Assembly: GCA_002887195.1 (NCBI GenBank)
Contig: PJAB01001191.1
Location: 1-16,473 of the forward strand
From: Chrysochromulina parva
Taxonomy: Eukaryota > Haptophyta > Prymnesiales > Chrysochromulinaceae
Reading direction: 5' to 3'
DNA length: 16,473 nucleotides
Positions within the stretch are counted from its first letter, which is position 1; each line of letters begins with the position of its first letter. Below, piece after piece: positions 1-5,194 of the stretch. The notes below the pieces were generated by a model. That model made no database searches. It saw only the letters and a program-made list of their open reading frames with translations, and had not been told where the DNA came from. A program made the translations under genes and the position numbers.

Positions 1-96
1 GCGCCGGTCGCCGCGCCGGCCGTCGCGCCCGCGCCGGCCGCTGCGCCGGTCGCCGCGCCGGTCGCCGCGCCGGCCATCGCGCCGGCTGTCGCGCCG
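1..96. repeat. GC-rich 12-bp minisatellite encoding Ala-Pro-Val
   Basis: Variants of GCGCCGGTCGCC repeat about eight times from the window edge and are read in frame as Ala-Pro-Val-Ala / Ala-Pro-Ala-Val. The array probably continues beyond the left edge. Confidence 0.8.
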
Positions 97-633
97 GTGA
101 ATGCGGCTTTTGCGCCCGCGCCAGTCTTCACCTTCAGCCCTGCGGCACCGGCCTTCGTCCCGACCGTCGCTGTCGAGGGTGCGGGAGCGATGCCTCCTGC
201 GCTGAGCTGGACCACCACATTCAACGTGACGGACGGAGGCGCCTCCGGCGTGCAGGCGCCTCCGGCGAAGCGCCTGCGCTCGGTGGCTGAGGCGGAGCCT
301 GCCGCGGAGCCTGAGGTGGAAGATGGGATGAAGGAGGCGGTTGAGGAGGGTGCCGAGGGCGCGGAGGCTGCGGAGCCTGAGGTGCAGGCCGAGGACGATG
401 GCGACACGATGGCCACCGCGGGCGAGCCCCTTGTTGGAAGCAAGCGCAAGGCGGCGTTTGTGACGGAGGGCGTTGTGACGGATGCTGCTGAGGGCGCCGT
501 GACGGGAGCCGAGCCTGAGGCTTCGAGCGCGGCCGGTGGCGCCGTTGCAGCGGATGGCGTGGCTGAAGACGAGGCGGCCGCGGCCGCTGAGCTCGACGCG
601 GACTTGGGCGATGACGTGGGCTTGGACGAGTAA
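1..633 (+). CDS. 3' end of Ala/Pro-rich, acidic protein, probably nuclear (partial)
   Basis: The frame is open from base 1 to a TAA at 631-633, so this is the C-terminal 210 residues of a longer protein whose start lies outside the window. Residues 1-33 are an Ala-Pro-Val low-complexity tract. They are followed by a Pro/Phe-containing stretch (FTFSPAAPAF) and then a long Glu/Asp/Ala/Gly-rich tail to the end. Two short basic clusters (PPAKRLRS at about residues 87-94 and GSKRKAAF at about 146-153) look like nuclear localisation signals. No enzymatic domain is visible and I do not recognise the family. A nuclear scaffold or chromatin-type protein is only an inference from the NLS-like motifs and acidic tail. 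Residues 68-79 are encoded by a 36-bp segment that also occurs, in antisense, in the K+ channel gene at 4377-4412. The smooth codon pattern and absence of stops over 630 bp favour real coding. Confidence 0.6.
   Translation, partial: APVAAPAVAPAPAAAPVAAPVAAPAIAPAVAPVNAAFAPAPVFTFSPAAPAFVPTVAVEGAGAMPPALSWTTTFNVTDGGASGVQAPPAKRLRSVAEAEPAAEPEVEDGMKEAVEEGAEGAEAAEPEVQAEDDGDTMATAGEPLVGSKRKAAFVTEGVVTDAAEGAVTGAEPEASSAAGGAVAADGVAEDEAAAAAELDADLGDDVGLDE
203..238. repeat. 36-bp segment duplicated at 4377-4412
   Basis: Thirty-six bases are identical, in the same orientation, to 4377-4412. They begin TGAGCTGGACC and end ACGGACGGAG. Here they are read on the + strand as part of the partial protein (LSWTTTFNVTDG). 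In the other copy they lie antisense to the third membrane segment of the K+ channel. The flanks do not match. See the findings. Confidence 0.95.
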
Positions 634-1209
634 TCGGCCGCTGAGGACGGCCCAGCGGCTGCAATGGGGCGAAGAGCGCTGCATCGATGAAGTTGAGACG
701 GCGCACTGAGAGGATCATGGCCTAGGCGTGACTGGCGGGCTGCGAACGTGACTGGCGGGCTGTGAACGTGACTGGCGGCGCTGGTGTGTATGCTACCCAG
801 TATCGTATGCCAACGCAGCGTGAGCTGGGGGCGGGGTGCGTGAGGGGTTGCGGTCTGGGCGGTGGCTGGTGCCTTATAGTGGTCAGTGCTGAGGCCCGAG
901 CGTGCAAGGGCGGCCTTTCGAGGCCGGCGGGGTCCATGACATGCCACATTGATGCATGCGATTGCCGTGGTGTGAATCGAGAGGGAGCCGAACGCTGGCA
1001 GCGCAGCCGAGCGGAGCCTGCCGGAGGCGGTCGTGTCGTTATGGTTATCGTGTCGTTGTTCCGCGATGGTTTCTCCGCGGTCGCCGGTCGTTCTCGACAG
1101 AGGACCCCTAGCGCTACGCGGTTCCGGTTGTCGGTTCGATTGAACGCCGGAACCGCTTCACATCTTCATCTACACATGCATTCCCGGCGTGGGCCGTTCT
1201 ATTATTTGA
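634..1209. other. Intergenic region between convergent 3' ends
   Basis: No coding region is supported in these 576 bases. They separate the stop of the partial + strand gene from the stop of the minus-strand frame at 1210. The region holds a 20-bp tandem repeat (727-776) and otherwise unremarkable GC-rich sequence. A GGTTCGATT near 1134 resembles a tRNA B-box but no cloverleaf forms around it. Confidence 0.6.
727..776. repeat. 20-bp direct repeat, 2.5 copies
   Basis: The unit CGTGACTGGCGGGCTGYGAA occurs at 727-746 and 747-766 with one base difference, followed by a half copy at 767-776. It lies about 100 bp beyond the stop codon of the upstream gene. No function is apparent. Confidence 0.85.
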
Positions 1210-2409
1210 TCAACGCGCACTGCCAGCGCGCCCGTGCAGAGTGCTCATGCAAGCCTTGAGCGGCAAAAAGGAGCCCGGCGGTGCAGCGCCGCAAGAGGTA
1301 GCACGCCCGCTATTAGCAGCCGGGTCCTGGGGCATCCCCCCAAGCCGCTGCGAGGTCGTCTGGTGGGCCCACGTGCACGAGCCGGACAGGCGCTGTTCGC
1401 TGCCAAAGCTGCACTGCGCGTGGGCAGCGCTCGCGGCGCGCCGACGGCCGGTTTCCTGCGTCCTTGTCACCGCGTATTGCTGCCCAGCGGAGAGGCGAAC
1501 CCAGTTACCTGCCGTGGGAAGCGTGTGTTGCGATTGCAGCTTTGACGGCCCCCACACGCAGCGGATGGCCTTCCGAGCTGCGGCTACCGCTGCGACGGCC
1601 GCATCGGGGTCGAGCTCATCGATGTCGAAGGCGTCCTCGTCGTCAAAAGCGGACACGAAAGCGTCCTGCTCCTCGTCGATACCCTCAGCCCGGCCGCCCT
1701 CACCGAGCACTCTGCCCGTTCCGTCGGACCGCCCCTCATGAGGCGGCAACTCATCCACCTGGGCATCACCACCACCGCCTTCCACAAAGCTGCGCCGAGG
1801 CTGCAGTGCCATCGGACGCGAGAGTGGTGCCATGTAGGTGAGGGAGGCGGCGTCGGTCACGCTCGACGAGGCCGCACTCAATGGCCGAATCACGCATGGA
1901 GACGGTCGCAGCCGTGGCGTGCCACCATTCGCGGGCAGTGACGATCTCGCCGCTTCGGACGCAGCCGGCACTGCATCCGGCCCCGGCTCGGTCGAGGCAG
2001 CCTGTGCCCGCGCCGCACGGGCCCGAGCTGTGCGTGATAAGCCCGGTGCAGTTTCGCTGAAGAGGAGCACTATCACGCTCGCATCAGCGGTCGAGCGTAG
2101 TCGCGGAGCTAGTGCCTTGGCAGCAGACACGGCCTGCGCCTCTCTAGTTGGCAAGTCGCCGTAGTTTGTGCGCCACACAGGGCGCACGCCCAGCGAGTCA
2201 AGGTGGTCTTTGGCATCGGCGGGCGCGTCGGTGAAGCAATCCAACAACGGCGCTATGTGCGCAGGGATCACGTAGGCGCTGTGAATGAAGGCTTCGGCGT
2301 GGGAGGCCGGTGGACGCACGAGCGGCCTGATGTTCGCCACCGTCGGTGCCGGCGGCAGGCGCTTGATGACGCGGTGGACCAGAAAGTCCTTGTTCCCGAA
2401 CGCAGGCAT
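1210..2409 (-). CDS. Hypothetical protein, unrecognised (possibly spliced at its 3' end)
   Basis: An ATG-initiated frame of 399 codons ends in TGA at 1210-1212. The first ~125 residues look protein-like, with alternating hydrophobic and charged segments including TADASVIVLLFSET. A Ser/Ala/Pro-rich linker follows, then a strongly acidic patch (FVSAFDDEDAFDIDELDPD, about residues 252-270). The last ~115 residues are Cys/Ser/Arg/Gln-rich and look less like coding sequence. A good minus-strand 5' splice site (CAG|GTAACT, near 1508) lies just after the acidic part, so the true protein may leave this frame there. I do not recognise the family. It is not obviously a transposase, although the gene-poor sequence upstream is compatible with an element. 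The reading is moderately supported by length and ATG only; a chance open frame in GC-rich DNA remains possible. Confidence 0.35.
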   Translation of the reverse strand: MPAFGNKDFLVHRVIKRLPPAPTVANIRPLVRPPASHAEAFIHSAYVIPAHIAPLLDCFTDAPADAKDHLDSLGVRPVWRTNYGDLPTREAQAVSAAKALAPRLRSTADASVIVLLFSETAPGLSRTARARAARAQAASTEPGPDAVPAASEAARSSLPANGGTPRLRPSPCVIRPLSAASSSVTDAASLTYMAPLSRPMALQPRRSFVEGGGGDAQVDELPPHEGRSDGTGRVLGEGGRAEGIDEEQDAFVSAFDDEDAFDIDELDPDAAVAAVAAARKAIRCVWGPSKLQSQHTLPTAGNWVRLSAGQQYAVTRTQETGRRRAASAAHAQCSFGSEQRLSGSCTWAHQTTSQRLGGMPQDPAANSGRATSCGAAPPGSFLPLKACMSTLHGRAGSAR

Positions 2410-3444
2410 TCTGTCGGTCTCGACCGACCGTTGCGCACATCGCAGGCGTTCGTTATGAATTCACACCTCACGTGAACAACAACTTCAACTGACCCTTTCT
2501 CAAACAACAACACAGGACGTTTACGATTCAGTTTAAAAACACCGGGGTGTTCCCACTGTCAGTAAGTCAGTCAGTTTCGTCGCGGTCCCCCCGCGCTCAC
2601 CACACCTCCCGCTCCCGTACAATTAGCTTGTTGAGGCATGAGGGGTCTCCTAGACCCGCCCTAACATGATACAAGGGGTGGGGGAGTAAGTGCCACCGTC
2701 TCAAAGGACGGGGGCTCCGCATCCCTCGGTCAACACAAGTACTGAGTACTCGCTCGCTCGGGTTCTCGGGCTTGTACTCAATTTCAGCTACAAGTGAGGT
2801 CGGTCTCTCCTCAGGTCCCTCCCAGCACACAGTTCTACCCCTGGTCCCTGGAACCCTGGAGCCTTGGACGGGTTCAGACCCGCGGGGCAAGGAACCCCGG
2901 GGAGTCTTGGACTCAGAGTCACTTGACTCACTGATCTCTGACGTTGACTTGTTTAGTCTTCCAGCGCGGGTTTAGGATCAACCTTCATGCTTCAAGAATA
3001 TAAGAAGCGTTCGTCCATCTTCCAAAAACACCGGGGAAAGGCTGTCGGTTTACGCCAAAAACTAGAAATATAAGCGCCTCGGCGTCAACGGCCGGACCTA
3101 CCAGCTCTACATGTACTACAAACGTCAACAGCGCGGCGCGTGTTGTGCATAAAAGGCAACGAGTGTGAAGGGAGTGTGAGCTGTCTCGTCAACGCGCGCA
3201 GCGCAGGGTGGGGGCTTCTTCGACAGCTTCTCGCGTAAACACCACCCCTTGGCGGGGTTACCGAAGGTCGGGCAGGTTCGGCTTCGGGGTGAGGCCATGA
3301 AGCCGAATTAGTATCCGAATTAGTATTCGAATCTGTTTGTAACCGCCTTGGTGGCCCGCCTTCAGCCCACCGCAAAGTTTCATTGTAAACGATGGAATGC
3401 ACTAACTCTGTGATCGCGGAATCGCGGTTGAGGTTGTCGCGCTC
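2410..3444. other. Gene-poor intergenic region, possible decayed element
   Basis: About 1 kb without a convincing gene and visibly less GC-rich than its neighbours. It contains two copies of AAAAACACCGGGG (2535-2547 and 3024-3036), two similar AGAA(A)TATAAG motifs (near 2994 and 3064), a 12-bp tandem repeat (3303-3329), and a remnant-like short frame at about 3067-3132 reading GVNGRTYQLYMYYKRQQ, bounded by stops. This could be the degraded remains of a mobile element or viral insertion, but no terminal repeats or identifiable protein domain are seen. It also holds the upstream region of the minus-strand frame at 1210-2409 and the 3' flank of the K+ channel gene. Confidence 0.4.
3303..3329. 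repeat. 12-bp tandem repeat, just over 2 copies
   Basis: CCGAATTAGTAT occurs at 3303-3314 and 3315-3326, followed by a partial third copy. It lies in the 3' flank of the K+ channel gene. Confidence 0.85.
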
Positions 3445-4920
3445 TCAAATCTTGTCATGCATATCATCGGCGGTGGCCCTCTCCGGTTCCCCGGCCAGGT
3501 TGCTTGCGCGCACTTTTTGACGCATCAGAAACCCTGTGCTGGGTGGCGGCGCTCTTAAAGCGAAGCCGGGTGATCCTTTGTTAGCAGAGGTCAGCGATAC
3601 GGCGTGGGCGGCGGAGGTTAGGGTAGATGCGGCAGTGTTGGCGAGGATGGAGTCGGCGGTGGTGACGGACTGGACAACATCGGCTTGGGCGGCGGAGGTT
3701 TGGGTAGATGGCGCGCCAGCGGCGCGGTCAGAGTTGGTGAGATTGGAGGTGGCGGTGCTGGTGACGGATTGGTAAACATTTGAGGCGATCATGGCGGACG
3801 CGGCGAGGGCGTTGATGGTGGCTTGCCGCACGTCGGAGCTTTTCCGGCGTTGAGCAGCGGAAGCTTGGATCTCTGCGAGGCTCTTGTTTTCACACACCAA
3901 GATGTCACTGTGCTCGAGATACGCGTTGCCATCGGCATCAAGCAGCCGGAACTGCTTTATGAAAGGCGTCACATCCGCTGCTTTGACGACGCCGAGCTCA
4001 AGCATCATACAGAGCGCGAACTCGAGCTCCGTGAGGCCGCTAGGTCTAGCCTCTTCGTCTTTCTTCGTGGATTCCGGACGGAAAGCGGCCACGTGATTGT
4101 GCAGCCCGTCAAGCATCTTCGTGGTCAGACGCGTCGTGAACATGTGGTTGCGTTCAAGCGTGATCTGACGCTGCCTGCGCAGGTTGTCGATCGTCGAGAT
4201 GACCTCGCCGAGCATGGCCACGCTGATGAGGATGTGGAAGCAGCTCCACAGGCGGCCACCCTCTGTGACGTTATTGACGTCGCCATATCCGACGGTCGTC
4301 GCCGTGAGGATGCAATGATAGAACCAGAGCCCAAACGAGTTACTCGGGTCGATCGCGTGGAAGATGGCGGCGGAGATGAGCTGGACCACCACATTCAACG
4401 TGACGGACGGAGTCAGATTCATCGCGTAGAAGACGAACGGGGTGTGCGGTTGCAAGAAGTCGACGTCGCCACTCGCATCAAGGTCGACGCCTCTTTCCGG
4501 GAAAGCCCTTGCCATGAGCTTGCGGCCCATTCTTGTTATCGGAGCAGTGATCAAACAGATGACAGCAGTTACTTGAGGGAAGACGAAGATGACACCGATC
4601 ACAATCGCAAAGACTGCAGCCACCTTTGACTCGACGAAGTTATCGCCCGTTCCGGGCGTCAAGTCTCCGTAGCCCACTGTAGAAACAGATGCCATGGTGA
4701 AGTAGGCCGCGTCGATCGGCGTCCAGCCCTTCGGCAGATCCGGGTTTTTTGAAGCGCCAGTTTTTTCGAGTTCCACGAAGACCGCAATGCAGATTATCAA
4801 GTACGCGATGAATAGCAGCAAACTCGAAACTATCATCATGTTCTGGGCCTTCCTGCGGCGTTTGTTCTTTAGGCCGCCCATGTTGTCGCCGCCTGAGGCG
4901 CTCGCCGCGGCCATGCCCAT
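3445..4920 (-). CDS. Two-pore-domain K+ channel with EF-hand (TPK/KCO-like)
   Basis: The 491-residue protein has the 4TM/2P layout of tandem-pore potassium channels. Numbering from the ATG at 4918-4920: TM1 about 28-50, pore loop 1 with selectivity filter TVGYGD (81-86), TM2 about 97-126, TM3 about 161-189, pore loop 2 with a second TVGYGD (209-214), TM4 about 223-244. A cytosolic tail follows with one EF-hand loop (D328, D330, N332, Y334, E336, D339), as in plant vacuolar TPK channels, which usually carry one or two. A basic cluster (NKRRRKAQ, about 18-25) precedes TM1. Both filters are intact, so K+ selectivity is predicted, with Ca2+ gating likely through the EF-hand. The tail from about 384 to 443 is a Ser/Thr/Ala-rich region with two degenerate ~30-residue repeats. 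The coding region is intronless. The preceding GTG codon (4921-4923) is not a likely start. Which membrane it sits in cannot be told from sequence alone. Confidence 0.93.
   Translation of the reverse strand: MGMAAASASGGDNMGGLKNKRRRKAQNMMIVSSLLLFIAYLIICIAVFVELEKTGASKNPDLPKGWTPIDAAYFTMASVSTVGYGDLTPGTGDNFVESKVAAVFAIVIGVIFVFPQVTAVICLITAPITRMGRKLMARAFPERGVDLDASGDVDFLQPHTPFVFYAMNLTPSVTLNVVVQLISAAIFHAIDPSNSFGLWFYHCILTATTVGYGDVNNVTEGGRLWSCFHILISVAMLGEVISTIDNLRRQRQITLERNHMFTTRLTTKMLDGLHNHVAAFRPESTKKDEEARPSGLTELEFALCMMLELGVVKAADVTPFIKQFRLLDADGNAYLEHSDILVCENKSLAEIQASAAQRRKSSDVRQATINALAASAMIASNVYQSVTSTATSNLTNSDRAAGAPSTQTSAAQADVVQSVTTADSILANTAASTLTSAAHAVSLTSANKGSPGFALRAPPPSTGFLMRQKVRASNLAGEPERATADDMHDKI
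3600..3772. repeat. Degenerate internal duplication in K+ channel tail
   Basis: GGGCGGCGGAGGTT(A/T)GGGTAGATG occurs at about 3606-3628 and again at about 3688-3710, and sequence flanking each copy is also similar (GTGACGGA(C/T)TGG). On the minus strand this gives two related segments, both starting QSVT and containing TSAA. It is an in-frame duplication of about 80-100 bp. Confidence 0.7.
4377..4412. repeat. 36-bp segment duplicated at 203-238
   Basis: This is an exact copy of 203-238. Here it encodes, on the minus strand, part of TM3 of the K+ channel (TPSVTLNVVVQL). Because the segment fits the membrane helix naturally, this copy is more likely the source. Confidence 0.95.
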
Positions 4921-5194
4921 CACGGCTTGATAGTGCCCGCAGCAGAGATCTAGATCACGCGCCGTGCCTGGGTGCTTTCTCTCATAAAACTTCCCGCGAG
5001 AAGCGTCGTGGGTGGTTTCCTATACTCGGCTACTGATTCTCGTCACTAATAATAACCGGAAACGTGAGGCTGCGTAATAATAACAACTCGTAATAATAAA
5101 AATTAGGAAACACAACTTCAAAAACCGAACGAAGCCGAAGTGTGTGAGATAGAGCCACGCGATGTGGATAGTTACTCATATGCGATGACTCATG
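4921..5194 (-). promoter_or_regulatory. Upstream region of the K+ channel gene, AT-rich
   Basis: The 274 bp between the K+ channel start and the stop of the next minus-strand gene include a marked AT-rich stretch (about 5045-5107) with several TAATAA motifs, in strong contrast to the GC-rich flanks. It must hold the channel promoter or 5'UTR and the 3' end of the RING-PHD transcript. No specific TATA box or terminator can be assigned. Confidence 0.45.

Noticed and set aside
221..718. Minus-strand Arg/Pro/His-rich open frame opposite the partial gene
   Set aside because: It is the antisense shadow of the Ala/Glu-rich coding region; composition (RPRPP, HRPRS) is typical of such shadows and no domain is visible.
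1131..1143. tRNA B-box-like GGTTCGATT
   Set aside because: No acceptor stem, anticodon arm or A-box could be paired around it.
762..1259. Plus-strand frame of 165 codons with ATG-like start
   Set aside because: It runs through the 20-bp repeat and intergenic sequence, has mixed composition and overlaps the end of the minus-strand frame; nothing supports it as a gene.
2597..2975. Two overlapping short frames (minus 97 codons, plus 67 codons)
   Set aside because: Short, no recognisable features, and both lie in the region that lacks coding character.
3823..4629. Plus-strand frame of 268 codons inside the K+ channel
   Set aside because: Antisense shadow of the channel, which has two intact selectivity filters and an EF-hand on the minus strand.
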